A DNA stretch of 45,558 bases. Origin: JAKFYM01 sp964416595 (GTDB taxonomy: Bacteria > Bdellovibrionota > UBA1018 > CAIPTA01). Position numbers and translations under genes: made by a program. The stretch lies in assembly GCA_964416595.1 (NCBI GenBank), contig CAYQES010000024.1, positions 1-45,558 on the forward strand, written 5' to 3'. The notes under the pieces were generated by a model, which searched no databases, was not told where the DNA came from, and saw nothing but the letters and a program-made list of their open reading frames with translations. This document shows, piece after piece, positions 12,479 through 21,231 of the stretch; within the stretch, counting starts at the first letter, position 1; each line of letters starts with the position of its first letter.

Positions 12479-15046
12479 ATGACATACGTCTGCGTCACAG
12501 GCAATGAGCAAAGTCCGTCTATCCTGGAGCAGAGACTAGAACGAGTACTTGCCTCTCATCCCCGGGTGCTCTGTGAGTTGCGTTTAGACTTTCTCGATTT
12601 GAGCCCCGCAGCAGCTTTTAGTTTTTTGGCAAAGCTACCCGCAGAAATGGCGCCCCGACTCATTCTCACCCAACGCTTAAAAGCATCCGGCGCCTTAGCC
12701 GATGGTCACTGTTCGTGGGATGTGGTTACCTGGCAATCTTGGTGGCGGGATGTGATGGCTCTACGGCCGTGGTTCGCCGTGGATTTGGATTGGCTTGTGC
12801 TCGATCGTTTGGCGGGGGAGAGTTTACGTTGGCAGGGAAAATTTCGTTCCCGTCACGCCTTCTTTTCTTTACATGGCACTTTGGCGGAAGTGAAGCAGGC
12901 TTTGCCAGAATTGGTGGCCAGCGCACGGGAACATAATGCGGGAGCGAAGATCGCTTGCCCCGTAAAAAACTCTGAAGATCTGTGGGAGCTCGCGGAACTC
13001 TCTGAACAACTGGCGGGTTTACCGATCGAAATTGTGGTGGCGATGGGCGCCACGGGCCGGCCTTGGCGTTGGTCCCGTTTAGCCAAAGATGTTACCTATT
13101 TCGCAGTGGAAAAAGGTTTATCCACGGCCCCTGGGCAAGAACCCATGTTGGCAGTGCTGCCTTATTTGCAGAGCAAGCAGCGCCCCGATCTTTATTTGCT
13201 TTTGGGAGATAGCCCCGAGAATCGCTATGGCGAAGAACGTTGGAACCGGGCCTTTTTGCAAAGAGGAGCCATGGCCCGTTATGTGAATTGCGCCACAGCG
13301 GATCCCGCCACGGATTTTTGGCGAGAAAATATTTTGCGCTGGATGGAAAAAGCGCAAGTAAAAGGCGCGAGCGTTACCAAACCTTATAAACTTTCTTTTT
13401 CTTCGCCCACCAATACCCTCACGGCTCAAGATTCGGATTGGTCATTGGCCAACACGGACGGGCAAGCAGTGGCGGCGATTTTAAAAAATTATGGGTTACG
13501 CGCGGGCGAGAGAGTGGTGATTGCCGGTGGTGGTGGTGCGGCTCAGGGCGTGCGTGCGTGGCTAGAAAAAAATGATTTAAATGTATCTCTTTGGGTGCGG
13601 GAAGATGGCAGACTAGAAAGTTGCCCTGCGGGAGAGGCGTTTGTTTCCACTTGGCCAGGCACTTTTCAAGAAGCTTTAGTGCAAGCGTTACCTCAGCAGC
13701 CCAAGTTTCGAGTGGTGCTCGACGCCCAATTTTCTCGTTCAGGCAGTGAGAGCCCTTTGGCTCAGTGGTGCGTAGAAAAAAATATTCCCTATATTCCTGG
13801 ATCTTTATGGTGGAAAGAACAAGCTCGGGGCCAAGATCTGATTTGGTTTGGAGCCGATCGTTTGGGTAAAGCAAAAAATAGTGTTCTTAATTTTGTGCCC
13901 ACTTCCAAGAGCGAAACTCTACGGGCTTTAGCGCTTTCCGCGGCCTGCGGTGTGCCCGCAGAAATTTTGGGTCCCGCAAAAAATGTGGACACCGATATTT
14001 TCCTCGAAGCTTTAGGGCGCTTAGGTGTTTCTTCCCACCAGGAAGAAGATATTTTAAGCCTTTTTCCTCCAAAAGATCTTGTGCCTCCCAAAGAATCATT
14101 ATTTATGGGAGAAGGCGCCACGGGCTTAAGAATTATGGGAGCTTTAAGCACCGTGATGAAGGGGGAAGTGCTGCGCATTTCCGGAACGCCTCGTTTGGAA
14201 GAGCGCCCTTCGGAAGAATTGCGCTCTAGTTTGGGTGTAACAAAAGCCGGTTGGCCTATGGAAATACCCGTGGGCGCGGCTTTACCGAAAAAAATTTCCG
14301 TGGCCCGTAGCAGCCAGTTCGCTACGGCTTTTTTATTGGCCGCCGCTGGTGCTTTATATAGAGGAATGCTTTCGGAATACACGTTGGAACTCGAAGGCGA
14401 AATGCGTTCGGAGCCTTATTTACGCTTAACACTTGCCTTGATGAAAGACGCGGGGATCGGCAGTGAGTTTACAGGCCGTAATTTGAGAATTTTCCTGGAA
14501 GAGAAAAAGAAAAAATTTGTGTTCGCTATCGAAAAGGATGCGTCTTCTCTTTCGTTTTTGGAAGTGTATGGGGATCGTTGGCGTTTGAGTTCTTTTTTCC
14601 AAAAATCCCGTCAGGGTGACGGGGATTTTCCCTATTTTTTAAGCCAACTAAAAAATAACGAGCCTATTTCTTTAGGCAATCACCCCGATCTTGCACCGCC
14701 CTTATGGTCAGCGGCGGTGCTACTGCGAAAAAAATTAGAAATTGTGGATTGCCCCCAGTTGCACTGGAAAGAAAGTGACCGGGCCCATGCTTTGGTGGAG
14801 GCAGCCAAACTTCTTGGCGCAAAAGCAGAAGAACGCGACGACGGATTATTAGTGGATTTCCAAGGCTGGATTCCACCCACAAAAGAAATTTTCCTGCCCA
14901 CTGAAGGTGACCATCGTTTAGCCATGGCCTTTGGTTTACTTTCCACAGAAATGCCCGTGCACCCGGATCGGCGAGATTGCGTGAGCAAAAGTTTTCCAGC
15001 ATTTTGGCAGGCCTTGGATCTTTTGGAAAAGGCGTTGCCCGGATGA
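12479..15046 (+). CDS. aroDEA: Trifunctional AroD-AroE-AroA fusion (dehydroquinate dehydratase, shikimate dehydrogenase, EPSP synthase)
   Basis: 855 residues in one frame. Residues 1-~230 are type I 3-dehydroquinate dehydratase with its catalytic set: Glu33 and Arg35 (CELRLD), His132 (SLHGT), Schiff-base Lys157 (AKIACP), MGATGRPWRWSR, and STAPGQ. Residues ~237-455 are shikimate dehydrogenase: SVTKPYK with catalytic Lys304, Asn312, NTDG with Asp327, and nucleotide loop AGGGGAA. The usual shikimate-binding Ser pair near its start is replaced by NRYGE. Residues ~465-855 are EPSP synthase: TSKSETLRAL, GEGATGLRI, SGTPRLEERP, SSQFATAFLLAA, EPYLRLTL, ESDRAHAL, GDHRLAMAF and KSFPAF. It would turn dehydroquinate into EPSP together with AroK, which is encoded next and overlaps by 4 bases. 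The order D-E-A differs from the fungal AROM protein (B-A-K-D-E). Total length is short for the sum of the three enzymes. Confidence 0.93.
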   Translation: MTYVCVTGNEQSPSILEQRLERVLASHPRVLCELRLDFLDLSPAAAFSFLAKLPAEMAPRLILTQRLKASGALADGHCSWDVVTWQSWWRDVMALRPWFAVDLDWLVLDRLAGESLRWQGKFRSRHAFFSLHGTLAEVKQALPELVASAREHNAGAKIACPVKNSEDLWELAELSEQLAGLPIEIVVAMGATGRPWRWSRLAKDVTYFAVEKGLSTAPGQEPMLAVLPYLQSKQRPDLYLLLGDSPENRYGEERWNRAFLQRGAMARYVNCATADPATDFWRENILRWMEKAQVKGASVTKPYKLSFSSPTNTLTAQDSDWSLANTDGQAVAAILKNYGLRAGERVVIAGGGGAAQGVRAWLEKNDLNVSLWVREDGRLESCPAGEAFVSTWPGTFQEALVQALPQQPKFRVVLDAQFSRSGSESPLAQWCVEKNIPYIPGSLWWKEQARGQDLIWFGADRLGKAKNSVLNFVPTSKSETLRALALSAACGVPAEILGPAKNVDTDIFLEALGRLGVSSHQEEDILSLFPPKDLVPPKESLFMGEGATGLRIMGALSTVMKGEVLRISGTPRLEERPSEELRSSLGVTKAGWPMEIPVGAALPKKISVARSSQFATAFLLAAAGALYRGMLSEYTLELEGEMRSEPYLRLTLALMKDAGIGSEFTGRNLRIFLEEKKKKFVFAIEKDASSLSFLEVYGDRWRLSSFFQKSRQGDGDFPYFLSQLKNNEPISLGNHPDLAPPLWSAAVLLRKKLEIVDCPQLHWKESDRAHALVEAAKLLGAKAEERDDGLLVDFQGWIPPTKEIFLPTEGDHRLAMAFGLLSTEMPVHPDRRDCVSKSFPAFWQALDLLEKALPG

Positions 15047-15570
15047 GAGCCGCATATCTTTTAGGTTTTCGTGGTGTAGGCAAAACCACTTTGGGGCGCG
15101 CCCTAGAGAAGCAAGAGGGGTGGCATTTTTTGGATCTCGATGAGGTGTGGGAAAAAGAACAGGGCACTTCCATTGTGAAATTTGTGGGCCAGCATGGATT
15201 GGAAAAATTCCGAGCTTTGGAATTTTCGTTGTTGCAGGAAACAGAAGCAAAAATCCAAAAGGGCGATTTCCGGGAGCCCCTCCTGGTGGCCACGGGCGGA
15301 GGCTTGGTAGAGTATGCTCCGAGCAGGGAGCTTTTAGAAAAAAGTATGCTGCCTAAAATCTTTCTTGAGGCTTCTGTTGAGGTGATTTGGCAGCGGCTAA
15401 AAAACACACCGGAGCGTTTGCTGGTGGGGAATTTAAAATCAGAAGCGGATGTGCGCGCTCTTTACCAAAAGCGCCAGCCATATTACGAGGCCTTGGCTAC
15501 TTTGCGCGTACAAAGCACAAATGGCCCTGCACCCTTAAAGGGTGCTCTAAAAAAAATCTGGAAGATCTAA
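15043..15570 (+). CDS. aroK: Shikimate kinase
   Basis: 175 residues from the ATG at 15043, which overlaps the TGA of the trifunctional gene in an ATGA junction, so translation is probably coupled. It phosphorylates shikimate at the 3-position with ATP, between the AroE and AroA steps. Motifs: P-loop GFRGVGKTT, FLDLDEVWE with the Mg/shikimate Asp residues, FVGQHGLEKFRALE (substrate Arg), ATGGGLV, and the lid region TPERLLV. Size matches the family. With the fusion protein it completes dehydroquinate to EPSP in two polypeptides. The gene ends 4 bases inside the convergent methyltransferase gene, with no terminator between. Confidence 0.95.
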   Translation: MRAAYLLGFRGVGKTTLGRALEKQEGWHFLDLDEVWEKEQGTSIVKFVGQHGLEKFRALEFSLLQETEAKIQKGDFREPLLVATGGGLVEYAPSRELLEKSMLPKIFLEASVEVIWQRLKNTPERLLVGNLKSEADVRALYQKRQPYYEALATLRVQSTNGPAPLKGALKKIWKI

Positions 15571-16292
15571 GAAATCAGGTTGGCTTTTTTGCCAATATAA
15601 AGCCAGCACATACCGCCGCTTAAGGGCCGAGGAGCAAAGGCCACGAAGCCCGCTTTTGTGAGCATGCGTTTTATTTCCTCCGGTGGGGGAAATTCCACAA
15701 TGGACTTGGCCAAATATTCATAAGGTGACTTTGGCGCAAAAAGGCCCGCAAAACGAGGCATGCCTTGTTGTAGTAAGATTCGATAGGGAGCCCGCAGGAT
15801 CTTAGCTCTGGGAAGGCCTAGCTCCAAAATCGCAAAAACGCCGCCCGGTTTTAACACCCGGTACACTTCACCCACAGCCTTTTGCCTCTCTTGCACATTG
15901 CGGAAGCCAAAAGCGATGGTCACAAAATCTAGGGATCCGGTTTCTGCTTGGATTTTTTCCGCTACACCTTCTTCCCACACAATTTTGCGATGAGATTTAG
16001 GCGATTTTTCTTGGGCTGATTTTTCCTGGGCGATCTTTAGCATGGCGGTGGTGGGATCTGTGCCTATTACTTGCGCCATTGGCCAGCGTTCGGCCATAAG
16101 CCTGGCCACATCTCCGGTGCCTGTGGCTAGGTCTAAAATTGTTTGAGGTCTTTTTCCCAGGGCTGCTTCGCCCGTGGAAAGCATGGCATTGCGCCAGTGG
16201 CTATCCATGCCTGCGGTCATAAGGGCGTTGAGAAATTCGTATTTTGGGGCAACTTCTGTAAAGAGTTCTACGGTATGGGGTTTGGGATCCAT
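15567..16292 (-). CDS. ubiE: Demethylmenaquinone/ubiquinone C-methyltransferase
   Basis: 241 residues. This SAM-dependent methyltransferase performs the last C-methylation in menaquinone (MenG) or the UbiE step in ubiquinone synthesis, at the cytoplasmic face of the membrane. Motifs: VAPKYEFLNALMTAGMDSHWR near the N-terminus, motif I LDLATGTGD (53-61), a post-I acidic residue in IGTDPT, FVTIAFGFRNV, and RVLKPGGVFAILELGLP. All are standard for UbiE/MenG. A small internal repeat (AQEKSAQEKSPK) extends one loop. No other quinone gene is near, so whether it serves menaquinone or ubiquinone cannot be decided here. It overlaps the end of aroK by 4 bases, on the opposite strand. Confidence 0.95.
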   Translation of the reverse strand: MDPKPHTVELFTEVAPKYEFLNALMTAGMDSHWRNAMLSTGEAALGKRPQTILDLATGTGDVARLMAERWPMAQVIGTDPTTAMLKIAQEKSAQEKSPKSHRKIVWEEGVAEKIQAETGSLDFVTIAFGFRNVQERQKAVGEVYRVLKPGGVFAILELGLPRAKILRAPYRILLQQGMPRFAGLFAPKSPYEYLAKSIVEFPPPEEIKRMLTKAGFVAFAPRPLSGGMCWLYIGKKANLIS

Positions 16293-16324
16293 GCTCTAAG
16301 CACTAGCATACTGGGGAAGAAATG

Positions 16325-16774
16325 TTAATTATGTTTGCCCCAGATTCTAATGCGAACGGGCTGTACTCCTGCCCGGGCAGAAGCTGGGATTTTAATTAGC
16401 GGAAGTGTTTGGCTGCCACCGGCTCGCACACTCAAGCCCACTTCAGTGCAGTCTTGAGAAAAATCATCTACGTGAGAGAATTCATCGCCCACATAAATTT
16501 CCATACGGTATAGGGTGTAAGGAAAACTAAAGCCGCGTTCGTGACTAGTAAAGCTTACCTCTAGCCGCTCCATGTTTGTCCAATGAAAGCCTGCTAGCGT
16601 TTTGGTGATATAGCCGCCATAGCCGTTACGAGTGGGTAGGAAAAATTCTAATTGTTGTTCTTGGCTAAAATTCCATTGCTCTGTGATGTCCACCACGGGG
16701 CGAGGATCCATACAATCGGCGCTGGCCGGTAGCGGCAGAGTGAGTAAAATAAAAAAGAAGGCCAAGAAGCGCAT
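16325..16774 (-). CDS. Small secreted protein of unknown function
   Basis: 149 residues with a clear signal peptide (MRFLAFFFILLTLPLPASA, cleavage before DCMDP). The mature part is about 130 residues, beta-strand rich and aromatic (FFLPTRNGYGGYITKTLAGFHW, RLEVSFTSHERGFSFPYTLYRMEIYVGDEF). It has two Cys that could form a disulfide, and it ends in a basic strand (PVRIRIWGKHN). The look is of a jelly-roll or immunoglobulin-like periplasmic domain, but I recognise no family. It lies 57 bp after the membrane-anchored protein at the end of the pil operon and may be cotranscribed with it; a pilus role is not shown by the sequence. Confidence 0.7.
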   Translation of the reverse strand: MRFLAFFFILLTLPLPASADCMDPRPVVDITEQWNFSQEQQLEFFLPTRNGYGGYITKTLAGFHWTNMERLEVSFTSHERGFSFPYTLYRMEIYVGDEFSHVDDFSQDCTEVGLSVRAGGSQTLPLIKIPASARAGVQPVRIRIWGKHN

Positions 16775-16831
16775 AACAAACGCTTCGGTAGGGGGAATTT
16801 AAAACTTGAGCAAATTGATTTGATAATGCTT

Positions 16832-17398
16832 TCAGTGGGTAACTACTTGGATATCAGCGCCAAATTGGCTCACAAGTAGGGAAACAGGAGTTTCACTTTT
16901 TTGTTCGCCTCCTAGGGCGGTAAGCAAAAGCTTACCCTCGGCAACAGGTACTGAGTCTAGCATTAAACCTAAAGTGGGATGGGCACAAAGGCTATGACCA
17001 GAAAATGTTTCCCCGTTTTCTTTTTGTAGTTGTAGCTTCCAAGTAACAGGAGAGGTCCAGGCTTCTTCGGGGCTAGGAACTTGGGCCGAGCAATCCTGGC
17101 CCGTTCCATGAAAGATCCTTCGCCACGAACGATTATCGGAACCTACAGACAACGAGATGGGCTCCCTACCTATGGAAGCGAGCGTTCGAGTTTCCAGGAT
17201 TTTTTCTGCAAAAGCCCGCACTGTTTGGCGCAAAAGTAATTCGCCTTGCAGATCCCGGCCCACGGGGATCGCTAACACCACTAGAAAACCAATGAAAGTG
17301 AGTAGTAGCACGCGGCGGCGGAAACGTAATTTCAAATCCTCGGGATCAGGAAGGGCTTCTTCCACATGGAAAATCGTGCGCTTACGAAAAAGTGGCAT
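16832..17398 (-). CDS. Single-pass membrane protein at the end of the pil operon, unknown function
   Basis: 188 residues. An N-terminal cytoplasmic tail of about 30 residues rich in Arg/Lys (KLRFRRR) is followed by one transmembrane segment (VLLLTFIGFLVVLAIPV). A periplasmic domain of ~140 residues follows, with helices (LLLRQTVRAFAEKILETR) and beta strands and two Cys (QDC, LCAHP). The topology resembles minor pilus-assembly or pseudopilin-like proteins, but there is no prepilin cleavage motif, so it is not a prepilin. Its ATG directly follows the pilD stop codon with no spacing, so translation is probably coupled to pilD. A role in pilus assembly is plausible from context only. Confidence 0.72.
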   Translation of the reverse strand: MPLFRKRTIFHVEEALPDPEDLKLRFRRRVLLLTFIGFLVVLAIPVGRDLQGELLLRQTVRAFAEKILETRTLASIGREPISLSVGSDNRSWRRIFHGTGQDCSAQVPSPEEAWTSPVTWKLQLQKENGETFSGHSLCAHPTLGLMLDSVPVAEGKLLLTALGGEQKSETPVSLLVSQFGADIQVVTH

Positions 17399-18169
17399 TT
17401 AATTAAAGTACCATTGCCAAATTTTCTCGCCAAAGAAAAATGCCACGAGCGCGCCGCCAGAAAGAAAGGGGCCGAACGGAATGGCAGTATTACCTTTCCT
17501 ACCCTTAAGTAAAATGAGAAAAATCCCAAAAAGTGAACCCACCACGGAGCTGCCCACAAGAGTAACTAGTACACCTTTTACGCCCAGAAATGCGCCCACC
17601 ATTGCCAGAAATTTGATATCCCCGCCCCCTAGGCCATCTTTTCCCGTGGCAGCTAAATATGCCCAAGCAATGGCGTAGAGAACGCCTCCACCCACAAGTA
17701 GTCCAAGTGCAGCTTGCACTAGGCTGTGATCAGGAACAAAAAATGCGCTAGCTAATCCGATAACTATGCCGGGTAGGGTAATTTTATCCGGTAGGATCCA
17801 GTGTTTAAGATCAATAAAGGTACAGGCCACAATGGCACTCATAAAATAAAAAGCAAAGGGCCAAGCGCGCCAATCGGGTTGATATAAGGCGGCCGCAGTG
17901 AAAAGCACGGCAGTTAATAGCTCTACAACTGGATAGCGGAATGAAATGGAGCATCCGCAAGAAGCGCATTTTCCCTTAAGCATTAAAAAGCTCAGTAGGG
18001 GGATATTTTGATGCCAGCGAATGAGTGCCTTACATTCCGGGCAATGACTGCGGGGAAAAACAATGCTTTCGTTTCTAGGTAAACGATAGATCACTGCGTT
18101 GAGCAAGCTGCCTACGCAGAGGCCAAAGGGAAAAATAAACAATAGAAAGATTTCGGTGAGAGTGATCAC
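17399..18169 (-). CDS. pilD: Type IV prepilin peptidase / N-methyltransferase
   Basis: 256 residues, an integral inner-membrane aspartic peptidase (family A24). It cuts the leader from prepilins after Gly and methylates the new N-terminus. The N-terminal domain has the motif GSLLNAVIYRLPR and a zinc-type tetra-cysteine cluster (Cys43, Cys46, Cys68, Cys71), which marks the bifunctional form. Catalytic Asp120 is in FIDLKHWILPD and the second catalytic Asp is in GLGGGDIKFLAM. About seven to eight hydrophobic segments are visible. Its substrates are the two pilins encoded 7.5 kb away on the other arm of the locus. It starts 5 bp after the pilR stop and is followed without a gap by the membrane protein gene. 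Confidence 0.96.
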   Translation of the reverse strand: MITLTEIFLLFIFPFGLCVGSLLNAVIYRLPRNESIVFPRSHCPECKALIRWHQNIPLLSFLMLKGKCASCGCSISFRYPVVELLTAVLFTAAALYQPDWRAWPFAFYFMSAIVACTFIDLKHWILPDKITLPGIVIGLASAFFVPDHSLVQAALGLLVGGGVLYAIAWAYLAATGKDGLGGGDIKFLAMVGAFLGVKGVLVTLVGSSVVGSLFGIFLILLKGRKGNTAIPFGPFLSGGALVAFFFGEKIWQWYFN

Positions 18170-18174
18170 TTATC

Positions 18175-19587
18175 TCATTCACTTTCTTCAGGATTAGGAT
18201 CGTCGATACCATATTTTTCAATGCGGTAGCGAAGGCTACGAAAGCTAATGCCTAAAAGAGCAGCAGCTTTCTTTTTTACCCCTTTTGTTTCTTCTAGTGC
18301 CTTGATGATATGTTGCCGTTCAAAATTTTCTACCCCCTTTTCTAGGTCAAATGGTCCAGAGCTTTTTTCAGTAGTAGCAACAGTTTGGGGAGTGGGTTGG
18401 CCGGAAGGCATAAATAGTTTTTGTGGCAGGCTCTCTGGCAGGATGGCTGATTGATTTTCTAAGGCTACGGCTCGTTCTATTAAATTCTCGAGCTCCCGCA
18501 CATTACCAGGATAATCATAAGCAAGTAAGGCCCGCATAGCTTCTTGGCTCACAGATTTAATAGGTTTACCCATGATCACAGTGAACTTACGCAGGAAATG
18601 CTCGGCAAGTATGGGGATATCTTCCCGTCTTTCGCGTAAGGGGGGAATGCGAATTTGGATCACATTGAGTCGGTAGAACAGATCTTCCCGGAAAAGGCCA
18701 TTTTTTGCCATGGCTTCTAAATCTTTATTTGTGGCACAGATGATGCGCACGTCTACGGTAACATCTTCGGATCCGCCCACAGGGCGAAAACTCTTTTGTT
18801 GGATGGCACGCAGGAGCTTCACCTGCATGGAGAGGGGCACTTCGCCGATTTCATCGAGAAAAAGAGTGCCACCATTGGCTTGGCTGAATTGGCCAATTTT
18901 ATCTTGTACGGCACCTGTAAAAGCACCACGTTTATGGCCAAATAATTCGCTTTCTAAAAGATTTTCGGGAATTGCGGCGCAATTGATTACTACAAAGGGC
19001 GTATTGTTTTCTGAGCTATGGCGATGGATAGCGTGGGCCACCAATTCTTTTCCGGTACCGCTTTCGCCTAAAATCATCACATTAGTTTTGGTTTTGGAAA
19101 TACGTTTGATCATTTCAAACACGGGCTGCATGGCGGCGGAATTTCCGATAATACTTTCGATCGAAAATGTTTTGCCAAGTTCCGTACGCAATTGGCGATT
19201 TTCTTTTTCAAGAGCCAAGGTTTTTAGGGAGTTTTCGATGGCGATCTTCATCTCGTCGATCTGAAATGGCTTGGTGAGGTAATCGTTGGCCCCGAGTTTC
19301 ATGGCCTCCACTGCGCTTTCTGTGGAGCCGTGGGCTGTCATGATAATTACGGCCATATCGCTTTTGGTTTGTTTGATCTTCCCTAAAAGATCAATGCCGT
19401 TCATGTCGGGCATTGAGATGTCCGAGATCACTACGTCAAAATTTTTAGAGCGTAAAACTTCCAAAGCTGCTGTGGCGCTTTCTACTGTGGTAACGCTATA
19501 GCCCTCTCTGCCCAACATGATCTCTAAAAATTCTAGAATCGACTTTTCGTCGTCGACTACCAGCACGTTCTCTTTTTTAGTGGCCAT
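18175..19587 (-). CDS. pilR: NtrC-family sigma-54 response regulator of pilus genes
   Basis: 470 residues. Residues 1-~120 are a receiver with acidic pocket Asp12/Asp13, phosphoacceptor Asp56 (VISDISMPD) and Lys in TKPF. Residues ~145-380 are a sigma-54 activator AAA+ domain: Walker A GESGTGKE, the sigma-54 contact loop GAFTGA, GGTLFLDEIGE as Walker B, and the arginine-finger region FREDLFYRLNV. Residues ~425-465 are a Fis-type helix-turn-helix (KKKAAALLGISFRSLRYRIEKYGI). Phosphorylated by PilS, PilR-type regulators bind upstream of pilA and open the sigma-54 promoter. A matching -24/-12 promoter lies in front of the pilins at 25627. It follows pilS by 12 bp. Confidence 0.95.
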   Translation of the reverse strand: MATKKENVLVVDDEKSILEFLEIMLGREGYSVTTVESATAALEVLRSKNFDVVISDISMPDMNGIDLLGKIKQTKSDMAVIIMTAHGSTESAVEAMKLGANDYLTKPFQIDEMKIAIENSLKTLALEKENRQLRTELGKTFSIESIIGNSAAMQPVFEMIKRISKTKTNVMILGESGTGKELVAHAIHRHSSENNTPFVVINCAAIPENLLESELFGHKRGAFTGAVQDKIGQFSQANGGTLFLDEIGEVPLSMQVKLLRAIQQKSFRPVGGSEDVTVDVRIICATNKDLEAMAKNGLFREDLFYRLNVIQIRIPPLRERREDIPILAEHFLRKFTVIMGKPIKSVSQEAMRALLAYDYPGNVRELENLIERAVALENQSAILPESLPQKLFMPSGQPTPQTVATTEKSSGPFDLEKGVENFERQHIIKALEETKGVKKKAAALLGISFRSLRYRIEKYGIDDPNPEESE

Positions 19588-19599
19588 TGAAAATCCTTC

Positions 19600-21231
19600 C
19601 TAAGAGGTAGTGCTAGCCATTTCCATAGTGGAAGAAGCCGGCAAAAGAATGCGAAAGTGTGCGCCACTCGTGGATGGCTCTAAAGAAATGGCACCCTTAG
19701 CTCTGCGAAGGATTTGAGCCACTGTAGCTAGGCCTAAGCCCGTGCCATCCGCTTTTGTGGTAAAAAAAGGATCAAAAATTTTCTCCCTAATGGTTGAAGG
19801 CACGCCTGGTCCGTTATCGCGCACGTGCAGCACCAGAAGACCATCTTCAACAGCACTCATTTCCACAGTGATCTGAGGCGAAGCGCTACCCACAGCCTCG
19901 ATCGAGTTGAGAAAGAGGTTGAAAAAAACTTGTTTCATTCGCTCACGATTGGCGTGGCCACTGGCAGAGGCGGGAACTTTGTTTAGAATCACAATATTAT
20001 GATTATTGCTACTGTGCTGCACAGCTTCTGCTACTTCTGTGATGAGTTCAGCCACACTAAAATCGTTGGCACTGCTATCTTTGGGTTTTGCGTACTCCAG
20101 AAAATCCGTAATTAGGTGATTGAGACGCCGGATTTCCCGTAAAGAAATAGCTAGAAGCTTCTGGTCCTGTTCATTTTCAGGCTGTAAATGTTTAGAAAGA
20201 AGCTCGATAGATCCAGAAATCGAAGCTAAGGGGTTGCGTATTTCGTGGGCAATGGCTGCGGCCAGTTCACCTGTGGCGGCTAATTTGGATTCGAATTCTA
20301 GTTTTTGTTCCAGTTGTAGCGTTTGGGAAATATCTTGAAACACGATGATGTGGCGGTTTTTGTTATCTGGATTATTCAATTTCACTAACTGCACAGAAAG
20401 CGAAGGCGTCTGATCGGCAGTAGCGCGAAAGAGATAACGTAGCCGTTGTGTTTCAGTCATTTGATCCCAGGCCCCGAAGATCCCCTTTAGTTCTGGTAAT
20501 AGCTCGTAGTATTTTAAGCGCATTTCGGGGGGATGGGTGAGCTTTAAGCTAGCCAGAGCTGTGAGATTAATTTTTTGCACGTATTCGTTTTCATCTACGA
20601 GCACGATTCCCACCGGAATGCTATTTAACAACCGATCGTTTAAGAGCTCCAAGCGTTCGATATTGGCCCGTTGGGTTTCCAACATTTGTTTTTGTTTTTT
20701 GAGCTCATCCATGAACTGGCCGCAGAGTAGAGCTGTGAGTAAGAATAATAGTTCGTGCCAGGCTAAGTTGTACCAAGCATTTACTTGGTCCATGTCGTTA
20801 TTGGCGTAATAAATGAAAGCGAACGTGAGGCCGGAAATAGAGGAAACTAGCAAGGCACCATTCAGCTGATAAACCAGGGAGGCAAATACAATATTCAATA
20901 AATAGAGGAAGAGGAAGATTGAGTCATTCACACCCGTGAGGTAAACGAGATAGCTCGTGAGTAGTAGATCGTAAAGCAACTGCGAAGGCATGAACCGCCG
21001 CACTTTTAATGTTTGCTCCCAGAAGGAAGTGTTAATCACGGAAAAGAAAAAAGACGCTGTCAAGGCAGCATACATTTGCGCAATTGCCAGAGAGCCTAAA
21101 ACTTCTTGCTTCAAAAAGATCGTTGAAAGCAAAACCAGGGAGATCAGGAGCATCCTGGCCATGTAAAAAATGGAAATCTTGCCCTGGGTATTGCTATCCA
21201 AGGCGAGCGCATATCTGGCGGCTCCGATCAT
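19600..21231 (-). CDS. pilS: Membrane sensor histidine kinase of pilus genes
   Basis: 543 residues. The N-terminal ~185 residues hold about six hydrophobic segments with very short loops, the membrane-embedded sensor typical of PilS. A linker coiled coil (KKQKQMLETQRANIERLELL) leads to a PAS domain (LLNSIPVGIVLVDENEYVQKIN...). The HisKA domain follows with the phosphorylated His in AAIAHEIRNPLASI. The HATPase_c domain closes the protein with its N box, the DNGPGVP box, FDPFFTTKADGTGLGL and AKGAISLE. It phosphorylates PilR. Its start overlaps the pilC stop in an ATGA junction, so it is coupled to the motor genes. In Pseudomonas the PilS ligand is the major pilin in the membrane; the same feedback here is inference. 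Confidence 0.94.
   Translation of the reverse strand: MIGAARYALALDSNTQGKISIFYMARMLLISLVLLSTIFLKQEVLGSLAIAQMYAALTASFFFSVINTSFWEQTLKVRRFMPSQLLYDLLLTSYLVYLTGVNDSIFLFLYLLNIVFASLVYQLNGALLVSSISGLTFAFIYYANNDMDQVNAWYNLAWHELLFLLTALLCGQFMDELKKQKQMLETQRANIERLELLNDRLLNSIPVGIVLVDENEYVQKINLTALASLKLTHPPEMRLKYYELLPELKGIFGAWDQMTETQRLRYLFRATADQTPSLSVQLVKLNNPDNKNRHIIVFQDISQTLQLEQKLEFESKLAATGELAAAIAHEIRNPLASISGSIELLSKHLQPENEQDQKLLAISLREIRRLNHLITDFLEYAKPKDSSANDFSVAELITEVAEAVQHSSNNHNIVILNKVPASASGHANRERMKQVFFNLFLNSIEAVGSASPQITVEMSAVEDGLLVLHVRDNGPGVPSTIREKIFDPFFTTKADGTGLGLATVAQILRRAKGAISLEPSTSGAHFRILLPASSTMEMASTTS

Noticed and set aside
13789..15407. Long minus-strand ORFs opposite the aro fusion and aroK
   Set aside because: They are shadows of real plus-strand genes: low-complexity composition, no start context and no protein motif.
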